This document shows positions 51,600 through 60,744 of a stretch of DNA of 64,000 bases, one piece after another. The DNA comes from Streptomyces sp. Alt3 (GTDB lineage: Bacteria; Actinomycetota; Actinomycetes; Streptomycetales; Streptomycetaceae): the NCBI RefSeq assembly GCF_030719215.1, contig NZ_CP120983.1, forward strand, positions 3,906,001-3,970,000. The letters are read 5' to 3'. Position 1 is the stretch's first letter, and every line of letters starts with the position of its first letter. The notes under the pieces were generated by a model. The model worked only from the letters and a program-made list of their open reading frames with translations. It had not been told where the DNA came from and searched no databases. The position numbers and the translations under genes are program-made.

Positions 51600-53129
51600 T
51601 CAGCGTTCCCTGACCTGTTCGGCCAGCTTGCCGATGGAGCGGGCCGCCTCGGCCAGGCTGCGGGCCGCCCGCTCCAGCTCCACGGCAAGACGCGCCGTCC
51701 GCTCGCCCGCCGCGAGGTCGTCCTGGACGACGACGGCCGTGCCCCGGTATCCGATGGGGCCCTCGTCGTGCCGCTGGTAGTAGCCGCTGAAGTGGTCCGA
51801 GGCGAACCCCGCGAACCGCACACCGGAGAGCTGTGTCTCGCCCGCGCCCCCGTTGCCCGTGATGTCGAGGCGGTAGCAGGAGAAGGGCGCCGGGGCCGCG
51901 CCGATCCCGAAAGTCCTGCTCTCGAAACGCCTGTCGAAGCCCTGCCCGGTCCGGGAGTCCAGCTCCGTCCAGTGGACCCCGTCCTGCGAGCCGGACAGGG
52001 TCCAGTCCCGGGGATCGCGGTCGGGGAAGTCGTTGGCGGATATCAGCGTGTAGCCGGTGAGGGCGGTGGGCCGGCCGAAGGCGAATTCCACGGTCGCCTC
52101 GCACTCACCCGCCAGCCACTTCTCCCGGGAGTCCCGCAACAGATTCTCGGCGACCTCCCCGGCCTCCTCGAACTCGTCGCTGACCTCCACGACGGTCGCC
52201 TCCCCGGTGACGTCCGGTGCCGCTCCCGGAAGCCTGTCGGCGATGCGCAGCGCGGCCGTACCGGAGTTGCCCCGCTGGTCACGCCAGGTCACCCGCTCCA
52301 CGGGTCCGGAGCCGTCCTCCACCAGAAGCCTCAGCTCTCCGGAGGAGTGCCAGGCACCGCCCCAGCCCTCCTCGGTGCGGAAACGGTGCACCCGAAGGCC
52401 CTCGGTCCCCTCCGGGAACGGCCCACGCCCTGTGACACGGCCGCGGAACTCGGCGAGTGTGCCGTCGGCGGCGCGGTGATGGCCGTGGAAGTCGGACATG
52501 TTCGACTGGAAGCTGATCGCCGACTCCGCGCCGTCCTGCCCGCGCCATCCCAGCTGGGCGGGCAGCGACTGCTCGCCGCGGTCGACGTGGAACAGCAGCC
52601 GGGGGCCGGGCCGCCAGGACGAGGTGAACGGCAGGCGGCGCTCCGTCGTGTAGGTGAAGACCGTGTCACGGGCCGCGTCAGCGGCCATCGCACGCTCGGA
52701 GCGGCCACGCTCGTACACGGAGTCGAGGGTGACGCGGTAGAGCCGGAGCATGCTGCGCGCGTCGGCACCGGTGCGTATCTCCAGCGTGTTGGTGCCCGGC
52801 CGCAGCAGCTCGCCCGGGACCGCGAGCACGTTGTCCTGCGGCAGGTCACCGCCGCCGGGCACGGTGAACCCCTCGACGAGTGCCTTCCCGTTCACCAGCA
52901 CGTCGACCGGGGCGTACCCGGGAGAACCGCCCAGCTTGGAGACCAGCGCGGTGACCTTCAGCGTCACCTCGGCGATCCGCTCCTGACCGTCGATCTCGAA
53001 GTCCAGCTCGGTGCTCGCGTCAGCGCCCATCGCCAGATGCGACGACCCCTCGTGGCAGTGGCGATACCTGATCCCCGCGTTGGACACACCGACCGGTGTG
53101 GCGGAGAAGTCTGCGAACGTCGCTTGCAT
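51600..53129 (-). CDS. Discoidin/galactose-binding-like protein of unknown role
   Basis: 509 residues from ATG 53127-53129 with AGGAGA upstream. The first half is beta-rich with a carbohydrate-binding look (TLEIRTGADARSMLRLYRVT). Residues about 335-440 resemble an F5/8 type C domain (YTLISANDFPDRDPRDWTLS, then QDGVHWTELDSRTG and SCYRLDITGN). The C-terminus is a short coiled coil (LAVELERAARSLAEAARSIG). No signal peptide is visible although such domains are usually extracellular. It interrupts the cobalamin genes without an obvious link to them. Confidence 0.7.
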   Translation of the reverse strand: MQATFADFSATPVGVSNAGIRYRHCHEGSSHLAMGADASTELDFEIDGQERIAEVTLKVTALVSKLGGSPGYAPVDVLVNGKALVEGFTVPGGGDLPQDNVLAVPGELLRPGTNTLEIRTGADARSMLRLYRVTLDSVYERGRSERAMAADAARDTVFTYTTERRLPFTSSWRPGPRLLFHVDRGEQSLPAQLGWRGQDGAESAISFQSNMSDFHGHHRAADGTLAEFRGRVTGRGPFPEGTEGLRVHRFRTEEGWGGAWHSSGELRLLVEDGSGPVERVTWRDQRGNSGTAALRIADRLPGAAPDVTGEATVVEVSDEFEEAGEVAENLLRDSREKWLAGECEATVEFAFGRPTALTGYTLISANDFPDRDPRDWTLSGSQDGVHWTELDSRTGQGFDRRFESRTFGIGAAPAPFSCYRLDITGNGGAGETQLSGVRFAGFASDHFSGYYQRHDEGPIGYRGTAVVVQDDLAAGERTARLAVELERAARSLAEAARSIGKLAEQVRER

Positions 53130-53267
53130 GGAGGTCTCCTGGTGGTACGTCACGCCCGGGGCGTCCGTCGGTGGATCTACGGACGACGCTAGTCCCGGCC
53201 ACTGACAGCCCGGCGTCCCGGCGACGGACGGCGGATCACGGCCACCGAAGTCCCGGCCCGTGCCAGG

Positions 53268-54086
53268 ATGTCCGCCATGTCCGACCGCACCGACCGCACC
53301 GACCGCACCGACCGCGCACTGAGCTTCGGCCCGGTCGCGGAGGCGTACGAACGCTTCCGGCCGGGCTACTCCCCAGAGCTCGTCGACAGAGTGCTGGAGT
53401 ACGCGGATCAGCCGGTCCGTACCGCCCTTGAGATCGGCGCCGGGACGGGCAAGGCGACCCGACTGTTCGCCGGGCGCGGGATCGAGGTCACCGCGACCGA
53501 GCCCGACGGTGCCATGCTCGCCGAGCTGCGCGGACACGTCCCGGCAGGTGTCAGGACCGTGCGGTCCGCGTTCGAGGACCTGCGGCCGGGACAGCGGTAC
53601 GGCCTGGTCTACGCGGCGGCCGCGCTCCACTGGACCGCCCCGGAGGGCCGGTGGTCACGTGTGGCCGCGCTGCTGGAGCCGGGTGGCGTGTTCGCCTCGT
53701 TCGGCGGGCCGGCCCAGCTGTCCGACGCGGCGGTGAAGGAGGCCGTGAGCGAGGCTCGCGCCCCCTTCATGGAGAGCGACGAGGTGCCGTCCCCGGACGG
53801 GACGCCTCCGGAGAACGCCATGCAGTGGCCGGGAACGGAGCTCCTGCGGTCCGAGTGGTTCACCGGTGTCGAGCAGTCCGTGGTCGAACACCGCGTGACC
53901 ATGAGTGCGCGTGACTACGTCGGTCTGCTCTCGACGATTTCGGCCTATCTGGTGCTGCCGGCCACGGAACGGGAGCAGGTTTTCGGGCAGATCATGAAGG
54001 TTCTGCCCGAGGCGGTCGAGGTCACGGCCGACGTCACCGTCCATCTCGCCCGCCGGGTACACGAGCAGCCTCGTCCCGGCCGGTGA
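53268..54086 (+). CDS. Class I SAM-dependent methyltransferase
   Basis: About 272 residues (ATG 53268 or 53277). Motif I is ALEIGAGTGKATRLFAG, and the acidic motif II end is TATEPDGAML; the fold is Methyltransf_11-like. The N-terminus carries a repeated Thr-Asp-Arg tripeptide encoded by a 9-bp tandem repeat (about 53280-53315), likely length-variable. Substrate unknown. Confidence 0.88.
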   Translation: MSAMSDRTDRTDRTDRALSFGPVAEAYERFRPGYSPELVDRVLEYADQPVRTALEIGAGTGKATRLFAGRGIEVTATEPDGAMLAELRGHVPAGVRTVRSAFEDLRPGQRYGLVYAAAALHWTAPEGRWSRVAALLEPGGVFASFGGPAQLSDAAVKEAVSEARAPFMESDEVPSPDGTPPENAMQWPGTELLRSEWFTGVEQSVVEHRVTMSARDYVGLLSTISAYLVLPATEREQVFGQIMKVLPEAVEVTADVTVHLARRVHEQPRPGR

Positions 54087-54117
54087 GAACCGGTGCCGCC
54101 CAGGCCCCCCTCGCGGT

Positions 54118-54867
54118 TCAGCCGCTCGTAAGAGCCCTCAGCAGGGCGAGGGCTTCTTCCGGCGTACCGGCCACCGGAACGCCCGGCGGGACCGGTGGCC
54201 GTCCGACCACGACCACGGGAATCCCCGCCTCGCGGGCGGCTGTCAGCTTGGGTGCGGTCGCGTCACCGCCACTGTCCTTCGTGACGAGGACGTCGACACG
54301 GTGCCGCCGGATCAGCTCCCGCTCGCCCTCCAGCGAGAACGGGCCCCGGTCGAGCAGAACCTCCATCCGCGCGGGGTACGGGAGCTCGGGCGCGTCCACC
54401 GAACGCATCAGGAACCACAGCGCGTCCAGGGCGGCGAACGCCGCCAGACCCATGCGCCCGGTGGTGAGGAAGACGCGCGACCCGAGCCCGGGCAGCAGCT
54501 CCGCCGCACCCGTGAGCGAGTCGGTGACGTGCCACCGGTCGCCCTCCACGGGCACCCAGCCGGGCCGTCGAAGGGCCAGCAGGGGAACATGGACAGCGGC
54601 AGCGGCCGAGGCCGCGTTGAAACTGATCTTGCCGGCGAAGGGATGGGTGGCGTCGATGACCGCATCCACATGGTGTGCGCGGAGCCACTCGGCCATGCCC
54701 TCGGCTCCGCCGAAGCCGCCGACGCGCACCTCGCCGGGCGGCAGCTTCGGCTGTGCGACGCGGCCGGCGAGTGAGCTGGTCACCCGGAACCCGTCCAGGG
54801 GCACCAGGGACTCCGCCAGCCGACGGGCCTCCGTCGTGCCGCCGAGGACGAGTACGTGCAAGGGCAT
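54118..54867 (-). CDS. cobK: Precorrin-6A reductase
   Basis: 249 residues from ATG 54865-54867 (MPLHVLVLGGTTEARRLAES). NADPH-dependent CobK/CbiJ. GGTTEARRLA, then VDAVIDATHPFAGKIS, are family hallmarks, with VLVTKDSGGDATAPKLTAAR near the C-terminus. Divergent from cbiD, 15 bases apart. Confidence 0.94.
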   Translation of the reverse strand: MPLHVLVLGGTTEARRLAESLVPLDGFRVTSSLAGRVAQPKLPPGEVRVGGFGGAEGMAEWLRAHHVDAVIDATHPFAGKISFNAASAAAAVHVPLLALRRPGWVPVEGDRWHVTDSLTGAAELLPGLGSRVFLTTGRMGLAAFAALDALWFLMRSVDAPELPYPARMEVLLDRGPFSLEGERELIRRHRVDVLVTKDSGGDATAPKLTAAREAGIPVVVVGRPPVPPGVPVAGTPEEALALLRALTSG

Positions 54868-54882
54868 CCGATCGGTCCATCC

Positions 54883-56001
54883 ATGAGCAGTGAGGCGCAG
54901 GGCGGGCGCACCGCCCAACTCAAGCACACCGGTCTGCGGCCGGGATGGACGACCGGGGCCTGTGCGACGGCGGCGACCACGGCCGCGTACACCGCGCTGC
55001 TGACCGGCGAGTTCCCGGACCCGGTGACCATCACCCTGCCCAAGGGCCAGACCCCCGCCTTCGCCCTCGCGGTGGAGGAGCTCGCCGGCGGGCAGGCCAC
55101 GGCAGGCGTGGTCAAGGACGCCGGCGACGATCCGGACGTCACCCACGGCGCCCTGGTGCGGTCCACCGTACGGCTGCTGCCCGCCGGCTCCGGGGTGGTG
55201 TTCCGGGCGGGTCCCGGCGTCGGAACGGTGACGCTTCCCGGGCTGCCGCTCGCGGTCGGAGATCCCGCGATCAACCCCGTCCCCCGCGAGATGATGCGGG
55301 ACCACGTCGCGCGGGTGGCGGCTGAACACGGCGGCACCGGCGACGTCGAGATCACGGTCTCGGTGGACGACGGTGAGGAGATCGCACGTTTCACGTGGAA
55401 CATTCGCCTGGGCATCCTGGGCGGAATCTCGATCCTGGGCACGACGGGCATCGTGGTGCCCTACTCCTGCTCGGCCTGGATCGACTCGATCCGCCGCGGG
55501 GTGGACGTGGCACTCGCGGCCGGACACCGCCATGTCGCGGGGTGCACGGGCTCGACCTCGGAGAAGACGGTGGTGGCCGAGTACGGGCTGCCGGAGATCG
55601 CCCTGCTGGACATGGGCGACTTCGCGGGCGCGGTGCTGAAGTACGTGCGGCGGCACCCGGTCGAGCGGCTGACCATCTGCGGCGGGTTCGCCAAGCTGTC
55701 CAAGCTGGCCGCCGGACATCTGGACCTGCACTCGGGCCGTTCCCAGGTCGACAAGCCGTTCCTGGCACGGCTGGCACGTCAGGGGGGCGCGAGCGAGGCG
55801 TTGGCGGCCGAGATCGAGGTCGCCAACACCGGCCTCGCCGCCCTGCAGTCGTGCATGGCGGCGGGCGTCCCGCTGGGCGACCTGGTGGCGGTGGCGGCAC
55901 GGGACCAGGCGCTGTCGGTGCTGCGGGGAGCTCCGGTCGCGGTGGACGTCATCTGCATCGACCGGGCGGGCGCCGTCGTGGGGCGCAGCGAGGCGCGCTG
56001 A
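54883..56001 (+). CDS. cbiD: Cobalt-precorrin-5B (C1)-methyltransferase
   Basis: 372 residues from ATG 54883. LRPGWTTGACATAATTAAYT is the CbiD N-terminal signature; SCSAWIDSIRRGVDVALAAG and GGFAKLSKLAAGHLDLHSGR are also typical. CbiD performs the C1 methylation/deacylation associated with the oxygen-independent route and here stands in place of CobF. Confidence 0.94.
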   Translation: MSSEAQGGRTAQLKHTGLRPGWTTGACATAATTAAYTALLTGEFPDPVTITLPKGQTPAFALAVEELAGGQATAGVVKDAGDDPDVTHGALVRSTVRLLPAGSGVVFRAGPGVGTVTLPGLPLAVGDPAINPVPREMMRDHVARVAAEHGGTGDVEITVSVDDGEEIARFTWNIRLGILGGISILGTTGIVVPYSCSAWIDSIRRGVDVALAAGHRHVAGCTGSTSEKTVVAEYGLPEIALLDMGDFAGAVLKYVRRHPVERLTICGGFAKLSKLAAGHLDLHSGRSQVDKPFLARLARQGGASEALAAEIEVANTGLAALQSCMAAGVPLGDLVAVAARDQALSVLRGAPVAVDVICIDRAGAVVGRSEAR

Positions 56002-56069
56002 GCCGCAGCGGGGTCGACGGTGTCCGTCGCCCCCGCCCGGTCAGCTGGTCGGCGTCCGCCGCGCCGCCG

Positions 56070-56819
56070 TCAGCAGGTGTGGCGGTCCCGCGCCGGCGAG
56101 TACAGATGGCTGTCGCGGAACTGCTCCGCGCCCAGGGTCCGGCCGACCATGATCACCGCTGTCCGGATCACTCCCGCCGACTTCACCTGCTCAGCGATGG
56201 AGTCCAGCGTGCCGCGCAGGATGATCTCGTCCGGGCGTGAGGCCATGGCGACCACGGCGGCGGGGCAGTCGGCCCCGTAGTACGGCAGCAGCTCGTCGAC
56301 CACCCGGTCCACGTACCGCGCGGCGAGGTGCAGCACGATCAGTGCACCACTGCGGCCCAGCGTGGCCAGGTCCTCACCCTCGGGCATCGCCGTGGCCCGC
56401 TGGGCGACACGGGTGAGGATCACGGTCTGGCCGACCGTGGGCACCGTCAGTTCCCGCTTGAGCGCCGCTGCCGCCGCGGCGAAGGCGGGGACCCCGGGAA
56501 TCACCTCGTAGGGCACGCCCGCCTCGTCGAGCCGGCGCATCTGCTCGTTCACCGCGCTGAAGACCGAGGGGTCCCCGGAGTGCAACCGGGCGACGTCGTG
56601 GCCCTCCCCGTGGGCCCGCACCAGCTCGGCGGTGATCTGGTCGATGTCCAGCAGGGCCGTGTCCACGAGCCTGGCGTCCGGCGGGCATTCGGCGAGCAGT
56701 TCCCGGGGAACCAGGCTGCCCGCGTACAGGCAGACCGGACTGGCCGCGAGGACACGGGCGCCGCGCACCGTGATCAGGTCGGCGGCGCCGGGGCCCGCGC
56801 CGATGAAGTACACGGTCAT
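56070..56819 (-). CDS. cobM: Precorrin-4 C11-methyltransferase
   Basis: 249 residues from ATG 56817-56819 with GGAGA upstream. Tetrapyrrole methylase fold with VYFIGAGPGAADLITVRGAR, ARLHSGDPSVFSAVNEQMRR and PYEVIPGVPAFAAAAAALKR. Overlaps cobL by 4 bases, so translationally coupled. Confidence 0.95.
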   Translation of the reverse strand: MTVYFIGAGPGAADLITVRGARVLAASPVCLYAGSLVPRELLAECPPDARLVDTALLDIDQITAELVRAHGEGHDVARLHSGDPSVFSAVNEQMRRLDEAGVPYEVIPGVPAFAAAAAALKRELTVPTVGQTVILTRVAQRATAMPEGEDLATLGRSGALIVLHLAARYVDRVVDELLPYYGADCPAAVVAMASRPDEIILRGTLDSIAEQVKSAGVIRTAVIMVGRTLGAEQFRDSHLYSPARDRHTC

Positions 56820-58096
56820 CTGTCGTCTCCTGGAGCGTGCGAGGTTTTCTGTACGGACCACTGGGTGACGGGCATGGCCTGACGCCAGCCGGTGAACCCG
56901 CCGACGGGTACGGCGTGGGCCACCGCGAGGCGGACCAGATCACCGCCGAGCCGCTTGTACCACTCGGTGAGCAGCGCCTCCGACTCCAGCGTGACCGTGT
57001 TGGCGACGAGGCGTCCGCCCGGGGGAAGCGCCTCCCAGCAGGCGTCGAGCAGCCCTGGCGCGGTCAGCCCTCCTCCGATGAACACGGCGTCCGGCACCGG
57101 CAGTCCGGCCAGGGCGTCCGGTGCACGGCCGGTGACCACGCGCAGCCCGGGGACACCGAGCCGGTCCGCGTTGCGGAGGATGCGCCGCGCCCGTTCCGGA
57201 TCGCGTTCCACGGTGACGGCCCGGCAGGAGGGATGGGTCCGCATCCACTCCGCCGCGATCGAACCGGAACCGCCGCCGACGTCCCACAGGAGCTCTCCGG
57301 GGGCGGGTGCGAGCACACCCAGCGTGGCTGCGCGGACATGGCGCTTGGTGAGCTGGCCGTCGTGCTCGTACGCCTCGTCGGGCAGACCGGGCACCGCTCC
57401 GAGCCGCAGCGCGCCGGGGGTGCTCCGGCAGTCCACCGCGATGACGTTGAGCGGGTCCCCGGGCGGATGCTCCCAGGTGTCGGCGGTGCCGTCCAGGCAG
57501 TCCTCGGCCGCCGAGCCGAGCTGTTCGAGCACCCGCATCCGGCTGGGGCCGAAGCCGCGGTCCCGGAGCAGTGCGGCGACCGCGGCGGGCGTGGTGGCGT
57601 CCGCGGAGAGCACCAGCAGTCGGCGTCCGTCGTGCAGCGCTCCAGCCAGCCGGGCCGTGGGACGGCCGACGAGGGTGACGGTTTCCGTGTCCTCCACCGG
57701 CCAGCCGAGCCGGGCGCAGGCGTACGACACCGAGGACGGGTGCGGCAGCACGCGGAGCGCGTCGGCGCCCAGCTCCTCGGTGAGCGCCCGGCCGATGCCG
57801 TAGAACATGGGGTCGCCGCTGGCCAGCACGGCGGTCCTGCTGCCCGCGTGCGCCGCGATCAGCCCGCGCACGGCGGGCCGCAGGGGCGAGGGCCAGGGCA
57901 CGCGCGCACCCCCGCACTCCGGCGGGAGGAGAGCGAGCTGGCGCTCGGCGCCGATCAGGACCTCGGCGTCCAGGAGCGCCGCGCGTGCGGTCTCCGGCAG
58001 GCCCGCCCAGCCGTCGGCACCGATCCCCACGACGCTCACGGCGGACGCGGGCACCGGGACGGCGGGCAGGGGTGAAGCGGGGGACACGGCCGGCAC
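56816..58096 (-). CDS. cobL: Fused precorrin-6Y C5,15-methyltransferase/decarboxylase
   Basis: 426 residues from GTG 58094-58096. The N-terminal CbiE-type methylase (SVVGIGADGWAGLPETARAA to about residue 215, with VLASGDPMFYGIGRAL) is fused to a CbiT-type Rossmann methyltransferase (LLWDVGGGSGSIAAEW, AVTVERDPERARRI). First gene of cobL-cobM. Confidence 0.95.
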   Translation of the reverse strand: MPAVSPASPLPAVPVPASAVSVVGIGADGWAGLPETARAALLDAEVLIGAERQLALLPPECGGARVPWPSPLRPAVRGLIAAHAGSRTAVLASGDPMFYGIGRALTEELGADALRVLPHPSSVSYACARLGWPVEDTETVTLVGRPTARLAGALHDGRRLLVLSADATTPAAVAALLRDRGFGPSRMRVLEQLGSAAEDCLDGTADTWEHPPGDPLNVIAVDCRSTPGALRLGAVPGLPDEAYEHDGQLTKRHVRAATLGVLAPAPGELLWDVGGGSGSIAAEWMRTHPSCRAVTVERDPERARRILRNADRLGVPGLRVVTGRAPDALAGLPVPDAVFIGGGLTAPGLLDACWEALPPGGRLVANTVTLESEALLTEWYKRLGGDLVRLAVAHAVPVGGFTGWRQAMPVTQWSVQKTSHAPGDDR

Positions 58097-58186
58097 CTCG
58101 GGGTTGGTCGGACAACGCAGCCGAACTCTACGGGGGGCGCTCCCAGGCCCGCGCGGCGGAGTGATTCCGGAAAACCTTCCGCGTGG

Positions 58187-58213
58187 TGTCGAGAACCGGC
58201 CGCGGGCTTCGAC
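58187..58213 (+). promoter_or_regulatory. Candidate ECF42-type promoter
   Basis: TGTCGA at 58187-58192 and CGAC at 58210-58213 are 17 bases apart, about 57 bases before the DGPF gene. TGTCGA at -35 with a CGA-type -10 is, as I recall, the motif described for ECF42 sigma factors, and an ECF42-like gene follows. Confidence 0.6.
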
Positions 58214-58269
58214 GTCCCCTGTGGAAGTCGCCCACGAGGGGCGGCGAGCGAGAGCCGAGGAGCGAAACC

Positions 58270-58698
58270 ATGAAGTACCTCGTGATGGTCCAGGGTTCGC
58301 AGGCCGACTACGCGGCCATGAGCGGTGAGCCGTCCGACGGGAGCCCGGTCTGGAGCAAGGAGGACATGCAGGAGATGTTCGCCTTCATGGAGAGCATCAA
58401 CAACGACCTGGCCGAGTCCGGCGAGATGGTCGACGCGAACGGCCTGGTCGAACCGGCCAGGACCCGTGCGGTGCTGCCCGGCACCGACGGCCGCCCCGTG
58501 ATCACGGACGGTCCCTACGGCGAGACGAAGGAGCAACTCGCCGGGTACTGGGTGCTCGACTGCGAGAGTCTGGAGAGGGTCACCGAGATCGCCGCGCGCG
58601 TCGCCCGGTGTCCGCAGCCCGAGGGCGCGCCCGTCTACCCGGTGCTGATCCGGCCGATCGACGACGGCGGCTGCGAGCCCACGGGCGCCCCCGAGTAG
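58270..58698 (+). CDS. YCII-related DGPF-domain protein
   Basis: 142 residues from ATG 58270. A ferredoxin-like YCII fold with the diagnostic ITDGPYGETKEQLAGYWVLD segment. DGPF proteins are typically encoded next to ECF42 sigma factors and controlled by them. Molecular role unknown. Confidence 0.92.
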   Translation: MKYLVMVQGSQADYAAMSGEPSDGSPVWSKEDMQEMFAFMESINNDLAESGEMVDANGLVEPARTRAVLPGTDGRPVITDGPYGETKEQLAGYWVLDCESLERVTEIAARVARCPQPEGAPVYPVLIRPIDDGGCEPTGAPE

Positions 58699-58712
58699 GA
58701 CGCGGGTCCTCC

Positions 58713-58763
58713 TCGGTGCACGGTTGAGATCTGTGCGCGGGTGAGATCGGTGCACGGGTGAGA
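58713..58763. repeat. 17-bp tandem repeat upstream of the sigma gene
   Basis: Three copies (58713, 58730, 58747) of TCGGTGCACGGGTGAGA with few changes, ending 8 bases before the sigma factor start codon and overlapping its leader. Confidence 0.8.
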
Positions 58764-58771
58764 GGGGACGT

Positions 58772-60019
58772 GTGAACGGCGGACCGACCGGAGTCGAGGA
58801 TCTGCTGCGCCTCCACGCGCCGCAGGTCCTCGGCGCGCTCGTGCGCCGCTACGGCCACTTCGACACGGCGGAGGACGCCGTCCAGGAGGCGCTGCTCGCC
58901 GCGTCCCTGCAGTGGCCGGCCGGAGGTCTGCCGGACAATCCGCGTGGCTGGCTCATCCGGACCGCCTCCAGGCGGCTGACGGACCAGCTGCGCAGGGACA
59001 CCGCACGGCAGCGGCGTGAGGAGAAGGCCGCCGCCCTCACCCCCCGCGACGCGTTCACGGCACCACCGCCCGGGGAGAGCCGCGCACCCGCCGCCGACGA
59101 CACGCTCACCCTGCTCTTCCTCTGCTGCCACCCCGAGCTGTCCCCCGCCGCGCAGATCGCGCTGACCCTGCGCGCCGTAGGCGGACTGACGACGGCCGAG
59201 ATCGCCCGGGCCCACCTCGTGCCCGAGGCGACGATGGCGCAGAGGATCAGCCGGGCCAAGCACAAGGTGCGGGGCGTGCCGTTCCGACGGCCGGGCCCCG
59301 ACGACCACGACAGCAGGCTGGCCGCGGTGCTGCAGGTGCTCTACCTGATCTTCAACGAGGGGTACACCGCGACGTCCGGCAGCGATCTGCACCGCGCCGA
59401 CCTGGCCCGGGAGGCGATCCGGCTGACCCGTGCCGTGCGCGGGCTCCTGCCCCGGGACGGGCGGGTGACCGGGCTGCTGGCACTGATGCTGCTCACCGAG
59501 GCGCGCAGCGCCGCCCGCAGCGGCCCGCACGGCGAACTCGTGCCCCTCGACGAACAGGACCGCACCCTCTGGGACGGAGCGGCCGTCGCCGAGGGCACGG
59601 CGCTGGTGGAGGAGTCCCTGTCCCAGGGGCCCGCCGGGGCGTACCAGCTGCAGGCGGCGATCGCCGCGCTGCACGACGAGGCGGCCCGTCCCGAGGACAC
59701 CGACTGGCCGCAGATCCTCGCCCTGTACGACCTGCTCGTGCGGCACGGCCCCGACCCGATGGCCGAACTCGGCCGGGTGGTGGCCCTCGCCATGGTGGAG
59801 GGCCCCGGGGCCGGGCTGGCTGCCCTCACCGCCCTGGAGGGCCGGCTGGCGGGCCACCACCGGCTGGATGCCGTGCGCGCCCATCTGCTGGACGAGGCCG
59901 GGGACCGGGAGGCGGCGCGCTCCGCCTACCGGCGGGCTGCGGACCACACGCTCAGCGCACCCGAGGCCCGCTATCTGCGGATGCGGGCCGACCGGCTGCC
60001 ACCGCCGCCCGCCGGGTAG
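58772..60019 (+). CDS. ECF42-like RNA polymerase sigma factor with C-terminal extension
   Basis: 415 residues from GTG 58772 with AGGGGA upstream. Sigma-2 region about residues 10-80 (FDTAEDAVQEALLAASLQWP). Sigma-4 region about 110-170 (LSPAAQIALTLRAVGGLTTA, then EIARAHLVPEATMAQRISRA). A roughly 230-residue helical TPR-like extension follows, containing the FNEGYTATSG stretch. This long extension and the neighbouring DGPF gene are the hallmarks of group ECF42. No anti-sigma factor is present; regulation is thought to act through the extension. Confidence 0.92.
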   Translation: MNGGPTGVEDLLRLHAPQVLGALVRRYGHFDTAEDAVQEALLAASLQWPAGGLPDNPRGWLIRTASRRLTDQLRRDTARQRREEKAAALTPRDAFTAPPPGESRAPAADDTLTLLFLCCHPELSPAAQIALTLRAVGGLTTAEIARAHLVPEATMAQRISRAKHKVRGVPFRRPGPDDHDSRLAAVLQVLYLIFNEGYTATSGSDLHRADLAREAIRLTRAVRGLLPRDGRVTGLLALMLLTEARSAARSGPHGELVPLDEQDRTLWDGAAVAEGTALVEESLSQGPAGAYQLQAAIAALHDEAARPEDTDWPQILALYDLLVRHGPDPMAELGRVVALAMVEGPGAGLAALTALEGRLAGHHRLDAVRAHLLDEAGDREAARSAYRRAADHTLSAPEARYLRMRADRLPPPPAG

Positions 60020-60083
60020 GCGGGGCACCGCGGACCGTCGCACCGAGTCGCCGATCCCGGGCACCCTCGGAATCATCGAAGAC

Positions 60084-60695
60084 ATGACCAAGAGCGACAA
60101 CGGCAAGGCCCGCAGCGTACGGATCGCCCAGGAACCCGCCGCGGACGAACTGCTGGGCCGCAGCCCGCTGGCCGCCCTCGTCGGCATGCTGCTGGACCAG
60201 CAGGTGCCCATGGAATGGGCGTTCACCGGCCCGTACACGCTGGCGCAGCGCATGGGGTCGGACGATCTGGACGCCCGGAAGATCGCCGCGTACGACCCGG
60301 ACGCCTTCACCGCGCTGTTCACGGAGAAGCCGGCACTGCACAGGTATCCGGGGTCCATGGCCAAGCGGGTGCAGCAGCTGTGCCAGTACCTGGTGGCCGA
60401 GTACGACGGGCGGGCGGAAGCGGTCTGGACGGACGCCACCACCGGGGCCGAGCTGCTGGAACGGCTCCACGCCCTGCCCGGTTTCGGCGCCCAGAAGGCA
60501 CAGATCTTCCTGGCCCTGCTGGGCAAGCAGTTCGACGTACGCCCGACGGGCTGGCGGGAGGCCGCCGGGGCGTACGGCGAGGAGGGCTCGCACCGCTCCG
60601 TCGCCGACATCACCGGCCCCGACTCGCTGGCCGAGGTACGGGCGCACAAACAGCAGGCCAAGGCTGCGGCCAGGGCGGCGTCCCGGTCCGCATGA
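60084..60695 (+). CDS. HhH-GPD-type base-excision repair protein
   Basis: 203 residues from ATG 60084. The helix-hairpin-helix and following loop are visible (LERLHALPGFGAQKAQIFLA), with the all-helical glycosylase-like fold. The expected catalytic Asp after the HhH is not certain (QFDVRPTGW). Family members are small actinobacterial HhH proteins assumed to act in DNA base repair; no experimental role is known to me. Confidence 0.8.
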   Translation: MTKSDNGKARSVRIAQEPAADELLGRSPLAALVGMLLDQQVPMEWAFTGPYTLAQRMGSDDLDARKIAAYDPDAFTALFTEKPALHRYPGSMAKRVQQLCQYLVAEYDGRAEAVWTDATTGAELLERLHALPGFGAQKAQIFLALLGKQFDVRPTGWREAAGAYGEEGSHRSVADITGPDSLAEVRAHKQQAKAAARAASRSA

Positions 60696-60744
60696 CCGTG
60701 CCGGCCCGGCCCTCCCCACCACCATTCGCACCGGAAGGACACCT

